64,000 nucleotides of DNA from Streptococcus oralis (GCF_003943415.1 NZ_RJPK01000005.1:31100-95099); one strand, 5' to 3'; positions 39,568-50,340 are shown, numbered from the stretch's first letter. The notes: generated from the sequence alone by a model not told the origin. Translations and numbers: made by a program.

Positions 39568-41711
39568 ACAAACAAACTTTCCTGCGAATAGTTAAGTATG
39601 TCAGTATCTGCCTCTTGACTGTATTTATCGCAGCTATTATGCTAGGTGGAGGCCTCTTTCTCTACTATGTCAGCAAGGCTCCGGCCCTATCCGAAAGTAA
39701 GCTAGTCGCTACAACGTCTAGTAAGATCTATGACAGCAAAAATGAACTGATCGCTGATCTGGGTTCTGAGCGCCGTGTCAATGCACAGGCTAATGAAATC
39801 CCTACGGAGCTGGTCAATGCAATTGTCTCTATTGAAGATCATCGTTTCTTTAGTCACCGAGGAGTAGATACGATTCGTATCCTAGGCGCTTCCTTACGAA
39901 ACCTCCGTGGTGGGGGTGGTCTTCAAGGTGGTTCTACCTTGACACAGCAGTTGATTAAATTAACCTACTTCTCAACGTCAACATCTGACCAGACACTTTC
40001 ACGTAAGGCTCAGGAAGCTTGGCTAGCCGTTCAGCTAGAACAAAAGGCGACCAAACAAGAAATCCTAACTTACTACATCAACAAGGTCTATATGTCCAAC
40101 GGAAATTACGGGATGCAAACGGCAGCCCAAAACTACTATGGCAAAGACCTCAAAGATTTAAGTCTACCTCAATTGGCTCTCCTAGCCGGAATGCCCCAGG
40201 CTCCAAATCAATATGATCCCTATTCTCATCCAGAAGCGGCACAAGAACGCCGAGATCTGGTTCTCTCCGAGATGAAGGGACAAGGTTACATTACAGCCGA
40301 ACAATACGAAAAAGCCATTAACACTCCTATTACAGACGGACTTCAAAGTCTAAAATCTGCTAATAGCTATCCTCCGTATATGGACAATTATCTCAAAGAG
40401 GTAATCGACCAAGTCGAACAGGAAACTGGTTACAACCTTTTGACAACAGGGATGGAAGTTTATACCAATGTTGATCCAGCCGTTCAACAACGTCTCTGGG
40501 ATATCTACAATACCGACGAATACGTTAACTATCCAGATGATGAATTGCAAGTGGCTTCAACTATCGTAGATGTCACAAATGGAAAAGTCATCGCTCAATT
40601 AGGTGCCCGTCACCAATCAAGCAATGTTTCCTTCGGTATGAACCAAGCTGTCGAAACAAACCGCGACTGGGGTTCAACCATGAAACCCATCACAGATTAC
40701 GCGCCAGCCTTGGAGTATGATATCTACGACTCAACTGCTTCTATTGTTCATGACGTACCTTATAACTATCCTGGAACCAACACACCTGTCTACAACTGGG
40801 ATAAGAGTTACTTTGGAAACATCACGTTGCAGTATGCTCTTCAACAATCACGGAACGTTACAGCTGTAGAAACCTTGAATAAAGTCGGTTTGGATAGAGC
40901 CAAGACCTTCCTAAATGGACTCGGTATTGACTACCCAGACATGCACTATGCCAACGCGATTTCAAGTAACACAACCGAATCTAACAAAAAGTATGGGGCA
41001 AGCAGTGAAAAAATGGCCGCAGCCTATGCTGCCTTTGCCAATGGCGGTATTTACCATAAGCCAATGTACATCAACAAAATCATCTTTAGTGATGGTAGTT
41101 CAAAAGAGTTTTCTGATTCAGGAACACGCGCTATGAAAGAAACTACTGCCTACATGATGACAGAGATGATGAAAACTGTCCTAACCTACGGGACAGGACG
41201 TGGAGCCTACCTTTCATGGCTACCACAAGCTGGTAAGACTGGTACATCAAACTATACAGATGATGAAATCGAGAAATACATCAAGAACTCTGGTTATGTA
41301 GCTCCAGACGAAATGTTTGTCGGCTATACTCGTAAATACTCGATGGCTGTTTGGACCGGTTACTCTAACCGACTTACTCCTATCGTTGGTGATGGCTTCT
41401 ACGTTGCTGCTAAGGTCTACCGTTCGATGATGACCTACCTCTCAACAGATGACCATCCAGGGGATTGGACCATGCCTGAAGGCCTTTACAGAAACGGAGA
41501 ATTTGTCTTTAAGAATGGAGCACGCAATACGTGGACCCCTTCATCATCTACACAACAAAGTTCGACTTCTGAAAGTTCTAGCTCAACATCTGAGAGTTCA
41601 ACTTCTCAGTCAAGTTCAACTACTCCAAACACAAGTCAAACGCAGACGATTCCTCAACAATCAGGCACTGCACCTGCTGAGCAAAACCAACCAAGTCAAC
41701 CACAACAATAA
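39564..41711 (+). CDS. pbp1a: Class A penicillin-binding protein 1A
   Basis: 715 residues. One N-terminal membrane helix (about 13-36); glycosyltransferase domain with Glu91 in [12 protein letters not shown] and [11 protein letters not shown]. Transpeptidase motifs: Ser371 in STMKP, Ser429 in SRNV, and KTGTS at Lys558. The tail is Ser/Thr/Gln/Pro-rich (from about 655). STMK is the unaltered active-site form, whereas the loop NSGY at 575-578 replaces the TSQF found in susceptible pneumococci. Ends with a terminator. Confidence 0.96.
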   Translation: MNKQTFLRIVKYVSICLLTVFIAAIMLGGGLFLYYVSKAPALSESKLVATTSSKIYDSKNELIADLGSERRVNAQANEIPTELVNAIVSIEDHRFFSHRGVDTIRILGASLRNLRGGGGLQGGSTLTQQLIKLTYFSTSTSDQTLSRKAQEAWLAVQLEQKATKQEILTYYINKVYMSNGNYGMQTAAQNYYGKDLKDLSLPQLALLAGMPQAPNQYDPYSHPEAAQERRDLVLSEMKGQGYITAEQYEKAINTPITDGLQSLKSANSYPPYMDNYLKEVIDQVEQETGYNLLTTGMEVYTNVDPAVQQRLWDIYNTDEYVNYPDDELQVASTIVDVTNGKVIAQLGARHQSSNVSFGMNQAVETNRDWGSTMKPITDYAPALEYDIYDSTASIVHDVPYNYPGTNTPVYNWDKSYFGNITLQYALQQSRNVTAVETLNKVGLDRAKTFLNGLGIDYPDMHYANAISSNTTESNKKYGASSEKMAAAYAAFANGGIYHKPMYINKIIFSDGSSKEFSDSGTRAMKETTAYMMTEMMKTVLTYGTGRGAYLSWLPQAGKTGTSNYTDDEIEKYIKNSGYVAPDEMFVGYTRKYSMAVWTGYSNRLTPIVGDGFYVAAKVYRSMMTYLSTDDHPGDWTMPEGLYRNGEFVFKNGARNTWTPSSSTQQSSTSESSSSTSESSTSQSSSTTPNTSQTQTIPQQSGTAPAEQNQPSQPQQ

Positions 41712-41713
41712 GC

Positions 41714-41746
41714 AAAATCCTGAGAAGTAAAATTCTCAGGATTTTT
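41714..41746 (+). terminator. pbp1a terminator
   Basis: AAAATCCTGAGAA (41714-41726) pairs with TTCTCAGGATTTT (41733-41745), six-base loop, T-rich 3' flank, 3 nt after the stop codon. Confidence 0.92.
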
Positions 41747-41774
41747 ATTCTTTATAGCACAATAGTTTATCTCA

Positions 41775-41831
41775 ACAGCGCCATAACTCTTTTGATAGTT
41801 TCTCTAACTATTATAGAGGTTATGGAGCTGT
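41775..41831. repeat. Imperfect inverted repeat between pbp1a and the GH20-GH84 gene
   Basis: Arms 41775-41790 (ACAGCGCCATAACTCT) and 41815-41831 (AGAGGTTATGGAGCTGT) pair with few mismatches, and the loop holds a smaller ATAGTT/AACTAT palindrome. It lies about 50 nt past the stop of the minus-strand gene, without a clear T run. Confidence 0.6.
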
Positions 41832-41884
41832 CTTTTCACTTCCTCTTGATGCTAAAATTTGTCAAAAACAAAGGTAATCAGAAG

Positions 41885-44800
41885 CTATTCCTTTTTCCCT
41901 TTCGCGATAAAGAGAGCAGATAGGGCTAGACTTACGCCTGCCAGGAAGAGAGCTGTGTCAGATTTGCTTTCACCTGTTGCCGGAAGCTCCTTCTGATCAT
42001 CATGTTTAACTTCTGGAGTCTTAGTATCAGCGAGTGGACTTAAGTTCAATTTGTACTCTGGTTTTTCAACTGTCGGTGCTGGTTGGTCCCCGGCTGTTCC
42101 AAGCTGACCTGTGTACTCTGGTACTTCATGTACTGCTGCTTCTACCGCGTTCACACCACCTGTAAACTCTGGTTTCTCAACTGTCGGTGCTGGTTGGTCC
42201 CCGGCTGTTCCAAGCTGACCTGTGTACTCTGGTACTTCATGTACTGCTGCTTCTACCGCGTTCACACCACCTGTAAACTCTGGTTTCTCAACTGTCGGTG
42301 CCGCTTGGTCTCCGGCTGTTCCAAGTGGGCCTGTGTACTCTGGTACTTCATGTACCGCTGCTTCTACCGCGTTCACACCACCTGTAAACTCTAGTTTCTC
42401 AACTATCGGTGCTGGCTGATCTCCTACTGTACTAAGTGAACCTGTGTACTCTGGAAGCTCATGTACCAAGGCTTCAACTGCATTGACACCACCTGTGAAT
42501 TCTTGTTTCTCAACTGTCGGTGCTGGCTGATCTCCTGCTGTACCAAGTGAACCTGTGTACTCTGGTACTTCATTCACTGCCGCTTCAACCGCATTGACAC
42601 CACCTGTGAATTCAGGAACCTCCAGAACTGGTGGTTGCTCTTCACCCTTGCTTGATTGAACCGATTCTTCTGTTAATTCTTGATAGAAGCTCGCCAATTC
42701 ATAAAACTCAGCCTTGCCGCCTTCCCAGACTAATTTGACGTCTAGAAGAGAGCCACCATTTCGGATAGCGAAGGTTTGGAGACTAGATGTAATGGCACCG
42801 AGGTCTGTCCAGCTGTCTTGACCATCCTTGAGTGTTCTAGCAAGAACACGTGCCTTAGCTCCTTCAGGAAGACTGGAAACGAGACGAAGGTGGTTGGCAT
42901 TGGTTGGCTCAGATAAGTGATAAACTAACTCGCCCTTGTCTTTTTCAGACTTATAGCTGGTCAAGACTTTGCCGTCTACAAGATTATTGTAAAGATTACC
43001 TTGGCTTTCTCCACTACTTCCTTCTACTGTTGGATCATTGATTGGTTTAACAAATTCACCGTCATTGATGACCAATTCTGTAAATCCTACAAAACGAGCA
43101 TCATAGTCTGCAGTATAGAGAACACGGAGATAGTTAGCTTTGACTGGTGTCGTCAATTCACCTTCGATGTAGCGATTTCCTGGCATCTTAGAATCATGTG
43201 TCCAACCATCTGTCAGAGAATCATCGTGTTGGCTATTGGCCACACCATCTCCCACTGTCACGACATCTGTCCAAGTTTTACCGTCTTGGCTGACTTGGAT
43301 CTTACCATCACGAAGGTAGTTTTGAGTTCCGTCTTGGATGTAGGCTCTAATCTTCTTGATAGTGCGTTCGCTACCAAGTTTCAAGGTCACGTGGCCATCT
43401 TTATGGGCATAGTCTGAAAACTCAACGAAGTTGTTGTAAACACCGTCAAACAATTGATCTAGATTGTTCAGTTTACGAACATCATTGCTGCCGTATGCTG
43501 GGTGAATGCCCATCGTGGTAGATTCCAGTTTAGTTGGTTGAACTTCCTTAGTAGTTACTAGGAGAGAGGTTGCTGTAACAGCTTGCTCTTGATCAGTCTT
43601 GTTGACCAAACGAACATAACGAACCAAGGACTTGTCAGTCAACTGACTAGCTGGGTACCATTCTTGTGCATTTGCAGAATATTCCAAGTCGAGAGCTGGA
43701 TTGTCTTGACCTTGCAACTGAATGCTATCTGCCTGATGGATACGGTCAAGTTTCATACCTAGATAGCTATTTACAGGAAGTTTAGTTCCAGCTGGAATTT
43801 GAAGCTCATAATGTCCTAAGCTATCCACTACCGGCGTTTCCTTCAAGGCATCGACGTTGGTGTCCGTTAACTCACTGTTTCCAGAGCGTGTCTCAACAGA
43901 GAAGTCTTGGATACGCCACCAGAGGTCGAGTGCCTTAGTATTGCGTACTCGGATATAACGAGCATTGATAGCTCTAGTCACTTCCTTGGTTTGCTCACCT
44001 GTCAAGCGATCAAGTTCCTGCCAAGTAGTACCGTCTGTAGAATACTCAAGCACACCTGCCGCAAGTTTATCACCTGTTCCTTGACGAAGGCGAACTTTAG
44101 TGACTGACTTGACTTCGCCGAGGTCAAGTTGTGCCCAGGCATCTACTGGAGTGGTATCGCTACCATCAGCGTTTGCCATCATGGCTTCTGTATTGTCCTT
44201 GCCATCAGTGATTTGACGGGCTGAGGTATTTAGTTTATAGACTAAATTTGAGCTCAGACTAACTGTCGTTTCTTGTTGGCTACGAGCTTTTTCAACTGGT
44301 CGGTTGACTGCAATTTCCTGAACTGCAAACCAAGTGTTCTCACGGTCTGCCGTCGCAATCATGCGAACTGCCTTGGCCTTGATAGTGAGATTTTCAAACT
44401 TAAGAAGGGATTCATTTCCGACATAGCTTGGCTCTTTCAAGGTTACCCAGTTGTCATTTTCATCTTGATACTGCACTTCTGCCTTACTAAAGGTATCACG
44501 TGGATTTGCCTGCGTTCCCATAGCAAAGGTCAAGGTTTGGATCGCTATCGGCTTGTTGAATTTCATACCGATATAATCACCTGTCTTGATGCTGTTTGGT
44601 GATTTAATAATCGCATGGGTTGCCAAGTCGCCATCCGTTACTTCTGCCAAACCTCCCTCTACACCTGTTCGATTGGTGATAAAGGTACTGATGATTTGGT
44701 CTGGATGCAAGACTTTTTGAACTTCAGACGCCAGAACTTCTTTCAAGGATAGGATAAATGGACGAATATGTTGAACACCCAATTCAGCCTTTTCCATATG

Positions 44801-47800
44801 GTCTACATAATGGAAAGTGTGAGTTTGAGACTGTTCGTACAATTTCAAACCTTTATAGTAGCTGTCCCAAAGTTTGGCTGCATCGTTTGTAGCCATCGCT
44901 TCAGTTCCTGTAAGGAAGGCATCGAGAGCATTCATTTGATCGATTGCATTATCCAACCAATAGTGGATTTGCGCAACCATTTTTTTATCACCTGATGCTT
45001 TATAGAGCTCAGCTGCTTCTTTAATCTTGGCAAATTCAGCTCGCAAGGCTGCACGCTCTGCAGTCACATCCTGACCTGCTTTGAGCTTGGTCATGAAATC
45101 TGTTAATTTTGGAGCCAAGTCTACAGATTCTTCTAGTTTGACGACACGATTATCCATGTTTTGGTTGATCATGTGCTTACCAAGTTCGCGGAAGGCTGCT
45201 GATACCTTGCTATCTTCAAAATAACCATTTTCAACAAAGTTGAAGGCAATATCATTGATTTTCTTAGCTTCTTCTTCTGATTTCCACTGTTTCCATGAGT
45301 ATTGAGCTCCTGAAAAGAGGGCAATCTTAGATGGTTCAGACTGTTGCATTGGGTTCAACATGATACCAGATAGCAAGCTTGGATCCACATTTGGATGAAG
45401 GAATTTCTCACCACCACCTAGAATCAAGTGTTGTTTAGAGTTATCTGTTACAGGCCAGTTAATCCAAAGTGAAACTGGGCGATAGGTCTTACCACCTGCG
45501 GATAGATTGTTCTTGAGAGTTGAAAGGAAGCTTTCAGAAACTTCACCCCAAATCTTACCACCCGTCAAGGTCATGGATGTTGAACTAGGGAGATTTTCAT
45601 TGAGGGATTTCAACTCATCCTCACGTCCATTACCCCAATACTGTCCAGGAACAAAAATCATTTCTTTACGAAGACCGCTGTAAGTTCCCTGCATTTCAGT
45701 CAACCAATCCGTCATGTCTTTCATCAAGCGGTTGTAGCTATTGTAGCCTCCGACTGGGCTTGGAGCATCATCTGCAAGGATACCAAATTCGCGGACACCC
45801 ACTTTCATCAACTGGGTAAATTTGGCCTTGATGGTTGCCAAGTCTTCTTGGTAGTGTGCTTCATTGCCAAAGCGGATGCGGTTGTTCATGAATGGATGGA
45901 TGGTCCAGACATAGCGGGTTTTACTTTGATTTCCGACACGAGCAAGTTCACGGATTTCAGCTAGTTTTTCTTCTGGATAGAGTTCACGCCATTTCTTGTT
46001 GTGGTATGGATCATCTTTTGGTGCAAAGAAGTATTGGTTCAATTTCAAATCGCCACCATAACGCATGAGCTCTGCACGATCCGCATTAGACCATGGATTT
46101 CCATAGTAACCTTCGATGAAACCACGGTTCTTGAGCTCTGCGTAATCTTCTACTGTCACATTGCGAAGGACTGGTACTTGGCTTTCCTTGAGCATATGTT
46201 TCAGAGTTGTCAAACCATAGAAGACCGCATCTGTGTCTTTTCCGACTATGGAAATCGAATTATCCTTGATGCTCAAAACATAGGCATCAATCTTGTCAAA
46301 GAGGCCTGCTGAAACCTTGGACAAGTTTTGTTCTGCTTGTGAACCTTGTCCATGCACTCCAAGATAGATATTGGTTGCGCCAGCGATTGCCGCCTTACCA
46401 GTTGTATAAGATACTTGATTGTCCTGCAAGACACTCTTCAAACGATTGCGAGTATAGATATCGAGTTGATCGCCCATAACCAGATTGACTTGCTTACGAA
46501 GGGCTGTAACACCTTCGCCATAGGTCACTTTTTGTGGAGTTGGGAAGACCTTGTACTCTTTCTTGAGATAGTCTGCGCTCTTGCTAGCAGCTGCAATGCT
46601 GTCTTCGCTAGCTGGTTTACTTGCTGTGAATTGATCTGCCAATTCAACTGTTCCATCACCGGTTTGGTCTACTTTTGGTTTTTCAGGAGTAGTTGGTTTT
46701 TCTGGTTGACTTGGTGCAGGCGTTTCTTGCTCTTCTTTGACAGGTTTCAATAGATGAACTTCAGCTGCACTTGCAAAACCACCAACGCCTTCCAATACTT
46801 TCAACTCAATCTTGTTGGTATGTACCGCCGCAAAGTTGACTGTTTTTTCTTGGGCATTGTTGTCCCAGTTTCCTTCTGAAACCTTGACCATTTGGCCATC
46901 TTTTTGTGCGTAGATTTCGTAGCGAGTAACGACACCATTTCCACCACCTGGACGTGGGAGATAAGTCAAGCCATTGACTTTTTCTGCTTCTTTCAAGGTC
47001 ATAGAAAGAGTGTATGGCGCAGTGTCACCAGTCCACTTAGTATGCCAAAAGGTATTTGGATCATTGTCAAAGGCTTTCTCAACAGCGCCTTCAGTCGCTG
47101 TTCCTGGCAATTCTTGGCTACTTGCAGTAGCAGTGAATTTGTCATTTGCAATCAAACGAGGATTTACAAAAGGCTTATCAGTCAACTCAGCGCTGTGCAA
47201 GATTCCCTTGAAGCCACCGATACTTTCAAGTGGCAATACCAAGCTTGTATGAGCCAAACGTGGATGCGCAGGATCCGCGATACGCTCAATCTTTTCACCA
47301 TCCACATAGACTTCTGTTGATTGTGGTTTGGTCACGATAGAGACTTGATAGCGTTTGTTCTTTTCAAGTTTTTTCTTGAATTGGATATGGAACTGTTCAA
47401 ATTGATAAGCGAGGTAGCCATCTTTATCAGCTAGATAGATACGGTTATCCCCACTTGTTGAGAAGGTTTGTTCACCGTCTCCAGTGATAGTTACATCAAA
47501 CTTCAAGACATGACTTGGACCAACATCACCAGGCAAACCTTCGATGCTACTGTCTTTCTCAAAAGCCAATCCATTTTCTGTTGCGGTTACTTTCTTCGTT
47601 GCATATTCTTTCACCTTGTCTGGAGTGATGTTGAATAGTTCCTCTGAAGCAATTGCTTTTTCAGGGTTAGACTGTGGCGCATAAGGACTCGTTGGTAGGG
47701 TGCGTTCTGCAAAGGTCGTAGCCGCACGATCAGATCCCCAAGTCCGCTCTGCAGTGGTTTGCATGCTCTTGAAGAAACGTTTAAAGATATCGTAAGAGGT

Positions 47801-50308
47801 CAAACCTGTCTCATGAAGGTCGATATTGTCGTTCCAAACCGCATGACCTCCTCCGATAATACTTGGATGAGACGATTCAAGAAGCGGACCTCCACCTGTT
47901 CGGAAGTCGTTTGGTGTCCAGCTATTATACTGGCGTTCGTAGTTAGCATAGTCCCCGTAGGCTGCTTGACTATTACTTCCACTTGGGACACTATATGTCG
48001 GCACATCCGTGATATTGATAATCTTAGCTCCTTGAGCAATGGCTTCATTAGGACGTTGCCAGTGAATACTCCAAATATCAACTTCTACTCCGTTCCAATC
48101 AACAGGAGTGTTTCCACGTTTCGCACTGAGCGAGCCCCAGATACGTGGTGTATAGCCCTTAGACTTGATATATTGAATCAAATCATTGACATAACGACGA
48201 TAGCTTTCTCTGCTACCATAATACTCATCTGTACCGATATGAACAGTGGATACACCATGCAAAGGAGCATCTGGACCATCGAGGAGTTTGTCATAGACGG
48301 ATTTGACAAAAGCCAGCGTTTCATCGTACTTGTTATCCAAGTCTAGCATGGCAACTCGTTCGACATTGTGCTTGCCTGCGTAATCGCTCAAACTACCTTG
48401 ATACATGAGGTCTGGACGGACTTTGACAAAGGACAAGGCGTGACCTGGTGTGTCAATTTCTGGTACTAGGTTGATATGCAAGGCCTTGGCCAATTTAATC
48501 AGATTTTGCATTTCTTCCTTAGTATAATGCTCATCTGATGTCAATTTTTGACCATTCTTACCGACAATATCTGTCTCCACACGGAAACCAGTCTTGGCAT
48601 GTTCAAGTACATACTTGAGTTGTTCTTCTGGGGTTAAATTCTTACCTGCCAAGTGTTCCTTAAGGAAGATATAGTTATCATTCAAGTGCAACTGCAAGTC
48701 GTTCATCTTGTAGTAAGCCATGTTGAGCATGATATCTACAAGGGTGTCATAAGGGATAAATTTACGACCTGTATCCAGCATAAAGCCACGATGACTGAAA
48801 CTTGGGAAGTCTCGAATTTCACCGTTTTGCAGATCCTTTTCTCCCATCTGAAGGAGCGTACGAGTGGCGTAGAAGGCACCTGTGTTTGTTGCAGCTTCGA
48901 TGGTAATCACATCATCTTGGATAGTGATGCCGTAGCCTTCCTTGCCATAACCTTTGTTTTCAACCTTTTTAAATTCAATTCGTTTTTGTGCTTGCTTGTC
49001 ACCTGTCGCAAGTTCCAATCCACGGCTTGCAAGGTCTGACTGGTAGAAGGTTGCAGCCTGATCAAAACCTGAATCACCTGTCGCAAGAACTGTATCTGAA
49101 GTGATAGAAGATTGGCCTTCTTTCCCATACCATTGTTGAACAGCTGGTGCTACTTTTGGTTTGACACCTACACCCTCGTCCTGATGTAGCCCCTTGATGA
49201 CTACTTCAAACTCTTTGGTAAAGGTATGACTGTCTTTGATTTGTTGGACCGTAACCTTGACACGTTGATCTGTCAGAGGTTGGTAGATGCGATTTTGAAG
49301 GTCAATCACACCCTGCTTGTTACTGCCAATCAGACTGACCTGACCCGGCAAACTTGGTAGGACAAGAGACTGTCCATCTTCTGCTACTGTTAGTTCGGTT
49401 ACTTGGCGAATATCCGTCACCTTACTATGGTCCGGAACGTTTGAATAAGCTCGAATTTCTTGGATTCCAACGTTTCTCCAGCCCATTGTTCCCGCTTGGT
49501 AATCATTGACCTCCAATTTGAGGTACTTAGCTTTGATACTTTCAGCTAGGTCTACTTTCTCATCTAAAACAGGATCTCCAGTCTTGGTATGAGCTAGTTT
49601 CCATTGTTTTTCTCCGTTAGCGCCCACGTCTTCTTGACCTGCGTAGTAGAGACTCCAAGATTTGATATTTGGGTCATTTTGCCCATTGCGAAGACGACGA
49701 TCCCAGTCAATTTCCACATGCTTGATGAGGGTAGTTTTTGGAAGAGTTAATTCGAAGGTTGGTTTTGGTACATCTCTGTCCGTTGCCCAACGAGTATTTT
49801 CATCTCCATCAATAGCCTTATCTGCAGTAAAGTTGGTACCAGTCTCATGGTTGTTTGCTGAAGCAGTAGTTCCCTCTAAGTGATTGAGATCTGGACGTTC
49901 TTCTACTTCTTGATTAGTTGGTTTAGTAGCAGGAGTATTTGTTTCTGCTGGTTGCACTTCTTCTTTAGGAATTTCAGATGTTTCTGGAACTGAAGGAGTC
50001 GTTGTTGATGTTGTTTTTCCTGTCTCTTCAGGTTTTGTTCCTTCTTCGGTTGCCTGGCTACCCTCTTGATTTCCTTCTGTTGCAGCTTCTGCATCCGCCT
50101 TTTCAAGCGCAGCTGCTAAATCATCTGGTAACTTATCCATGGGTTTAACCTGCGTTATGGTATCCTCTGTACTAGATTTTACTTCTGTCTCTGAAGCATG
50201 GGCTAGATTTGCCCCAAAAATACTAGCACCAATCATAACTGAAGCTGCACCAATTGCAAATTTGCGGATACTATAATGACAGCGTTTCTCAAAAAAGTGT
50301 TTGTCCAT
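41885..50308 (-). CDS. Giant LPXTG surface glycosidase with GH20 and GH84 catalytic domains
   Basis: 2807 residues from the ATG at 50306-50308, chosen because AGGAGAAAT precedes it; an ATG seven codons upstream lacks a ribosome site. In order: YSIRK signal peptide; acidic linker; F5/8C-like module (about 137-290); GH20 catalytic domain (about 395-900) with the DE pair Asp694-Glu695 in HIGTDEYYG; a lectin-like module (about 920-1080); a further F5/8C module (about 1090-1210). Next come a GH84 N-domain and barrel (about 1245-1650) with GFIEGYYGNPWS and Asp1513-Asp1514 in GILADDAPSP, several more F5/8C-like modules (about 1800-2480), five 37-residue repeats, and LPATG at 2775. GH84 enzymes remove beta-GlcNAc; the GH20 part, with HLNDN in place of the usual HLTDD-type motif, may act as a lacto-N-biosidase. 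A cre-like site overlaps its leader. Confidence 0.9.
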   Translation of the reverse strand: MDKHFFEKRCHYSIRKFAIGAASVMIGASIFGANLAHASETEVKSSTEDTITQVKPMDKLPDDLAAALEKADAEAATEGNQEGSQATEEGTKPEETGKTTSTTTPSVPETSEIPKEEVQPAETNTPATKPTNQEVEERPDLNHLEGTTASANNHETGTNFTADKAIDGDENTRWATDRDVPKPTFELTLPKTTLIKHVEIDWDRRLRNGQNDPNIKSWSLYYAGQEDVGANGEKQWKLAHTKTGDPVLDEKVDLAESIKAKYLKLEVNDYQAGTMGWRNVGIQEIRAYSNVPDHSKVTDIRQVTELTVAEDGQSLVLPSLPGQVSLIGSNKQGVIDLQNRIYQPLTDQRVKVTVQQIKDSHTFTKEFEVVIKGLHQDEGVGVKPKVAPAVQQWYGKEGQSSITSDTVLATGDSGFDQAATFYQSDLASRGLELATGDKQAQKRIEFKKVENKGYGKEGYGITIQDDVITIEAATNTGAFYATRTLLQMGEKDLQNGEIRDFPSFSHRGFMLDTGRKFIPYDTLVDIMLNMAYYKMNDLQLHLNDNYIFLKEHLAGKNLTPEEQLKYVLEHAKTGFRVETDIVGKNGQKLTSDEHYTKEEMQNLIKLAKALHINLVPEIDTPGHALSFVKVRPDLMYQGSLSDYAGKHNVERVAMLDLDNKYDETLAFVKSVYDKLLDGPDAPLHGVSTVHIGTDEYYGSRESYRRYVNDLIQYIKSKGYTPRIWGSLSAKRGNTPVDWNGVEVDIWSIHWQRPNEAIAQGAKIINITDVPTYSVPSGSNSQAAYGDYANYERQYNSWTPNDFRTGGGPLLESSHPSIIGGGHAVWNDNIDLHETGLTSYDIFKRFFKSMQTTAERTWGSDRAATTFAERTLPTSPYAPQSNPEKAIASEELFNITPDKVKEYATKKVTATENGLAFEKDSSIEGLPGDVGPSHVLKFDVTITGDGEQTFSTSGDNRIYLADKDGYLAYQFEQFHIQFKKKLEKNKRYQVSIVTKPQSTEVYVDGEKIERIADPAHPRLAHTSLVLPLESIGGFKGILHSAELTDKPFVNPRLIANDKFTATASSQELPGTATEGAVEKAFDNDPNTFWHTKWTGDTAPYTLSMTLKEAEKVNGLTYLPRPGGGNGVVTRYEIYAQKDGQMVKVSEGNWDNNAQEKTVNFAAVHTNKIELKVLEGVGGFASAAEVHLLKPVKEEQETPAPSQPEKPTTPEKPKVDQTGDGTVELADQFTASKPASEDSIAAASKSADYLKKEYKVFPTPQKVTYGEGVTALRKQVNLVMGDQLDIYTRNRLKSVLQDNQVSYTTGKAAIAGATNIYLGVHGQGSQAEQNLSKVSAGLFDKIDAYVLSIKDNSISIVGKDTDAVFYGLTTLKHMLKESQVPVLRNVTVEDYAELKNRGFIEGYYGNPWSNADRAELMRYGGDLKLNQYFFAPKDDPYHNKKWRELYPEEKLAEIRELARVGNQSKTRYVWTIHPFMNNRIRFGNEAHYQEDLATIKAKFTQLMKVGVREFGILADDAPSPVGGYNSYNRLMKDMTDWLTEMQGTYSGLRKEMIFVPGQYWGNGREDELKSLNENLPSSTSMTLTGGKIWGEVSESFLSTLKNNLSAGGKTYRPVSLWINWPVTDNSKQHLILGGGEKFLHPNVDPSLLSGIMLNPMQQSEPSKIALFSGAQYSWKQWKSEEEAKKINDIAFNFVENGYFEDSKVSAAFRELGKHMINQNMDNRVVKLEESVDLAPKLTDFMTKLKAGQDVTAERAALRAEFAKIKEAAELYKASGDKKMVAQIHYWLDNAIDQMNALDAFLTGTEAMATNDAAKLWDSYYKGLKLYEQSQTHTFHYVDHMEKAELGVQHIRPFILSLKEVLASEVQKVLHPDQIISTFITNRTGVEGGLAEVTDGDLATHAIIKSPNSIKTGDYIGMKFNKPIAIQTLTFAMGTQANPRDTFSKAEVQYQDENDNWVTLKEPSYVGNESLLKFENLTIKAKAVRMIATADRENTWFAVQEIAVNRPVEKARSQQETTVSLSSNLVYKLNTSARQITDGKDNTEAMMANADGSDTTPVDAWAQLDLGEVKSVTKVRLRQGTGDKLAAGVLEYSTDGTTWQELDRLTGEQTKEVTRAINARYIRVRNTKALDLWWRIQDFSVETRSGNSELTDTNVDALKETPVVDSLGHYELQIPAGTKLPVNSYLGMKLDRIHQADSIQLQGQDNPALDLEYSANAQEWYPASQLTDKSLVRYVRLVNKTDQEQAVTATSLLVTTKEVQPTKLESTTMGIHPAYGSNDVRKLNNLDQLFDGVYNNFVEFSDYAHKDGHVTLKLGSERTIKKIRAYIQDGTQNYLRDGKIQVSQDGKTWTDVVTVGDGVANSQHDDSLTDGWTHDSKMPGNRYIEGELTTPVKANYLRVLYTADYDARFVGFTELVINDGEFVKPINDPTVEGSSGESQGNLYNNLVDGKVLTSYKSEKDKGELVYHLSEPTNANHLRLVSSLPEGAKARVLARTLKDGQDSWTDLGAITSSLQTFAIRNGGSLLDVKLVWEGGKAEFYELASFYQELTEESVQSSKGEEQPPVLEVPEFTGGVNAVEAAVNEVPEYTGSLGTAGDQPAPTVEKQEFTGGVNAVEALVHELPEYTGSLSTVGDQPAPIVEKLEFTGGVNAVEAAVHEVPEYTGPLGTAGDQAAPTVEKPEFTGGVNAVEAAVHEVPEYTGQLGTAGDQPAPTVEKPEFTGGVNAVEAAVHEVPEYTGQLGTAGDQPAPTVEKPEYKLNLSPLADTKTPEVKHDDQKELPATGESKSDTALFLAGVSLALSALFIAKGKKE
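42062..42616 (-). repeat. Five tandem 111-bp repeats (37-residue wall-stalk units)
   Basis: Units end at 42616, 42505, 42394, 42283 and 42172, exactly 111 bp each. The unit begins [17 protein letters not shown] followed by PEYTGxLGTAGDQPAPTVEK. The two units at 42062-42172 and 42173-42283 are nearly identical at base level, pointing to recent duplication. Probably a rigid spacer holding the enzyme away from the wall. Confidence 0.93.
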
Positions 50309-50340
50309 ATTTCTCCTATTTCCTTTCATCCGCTTACGAT

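Noticed and set aside
42083..42394. Open frame with internal repeats opposite the stalk repeats
   Set aside because: The repetition only mirrors the 111-bp units of the real gene.
47759..48346. 195-codon open frame opposite the GH20 domain
   Set aside because: Shadow of the coding strand; Cys/Ile/Thr-rich composition typical of reversed codons.
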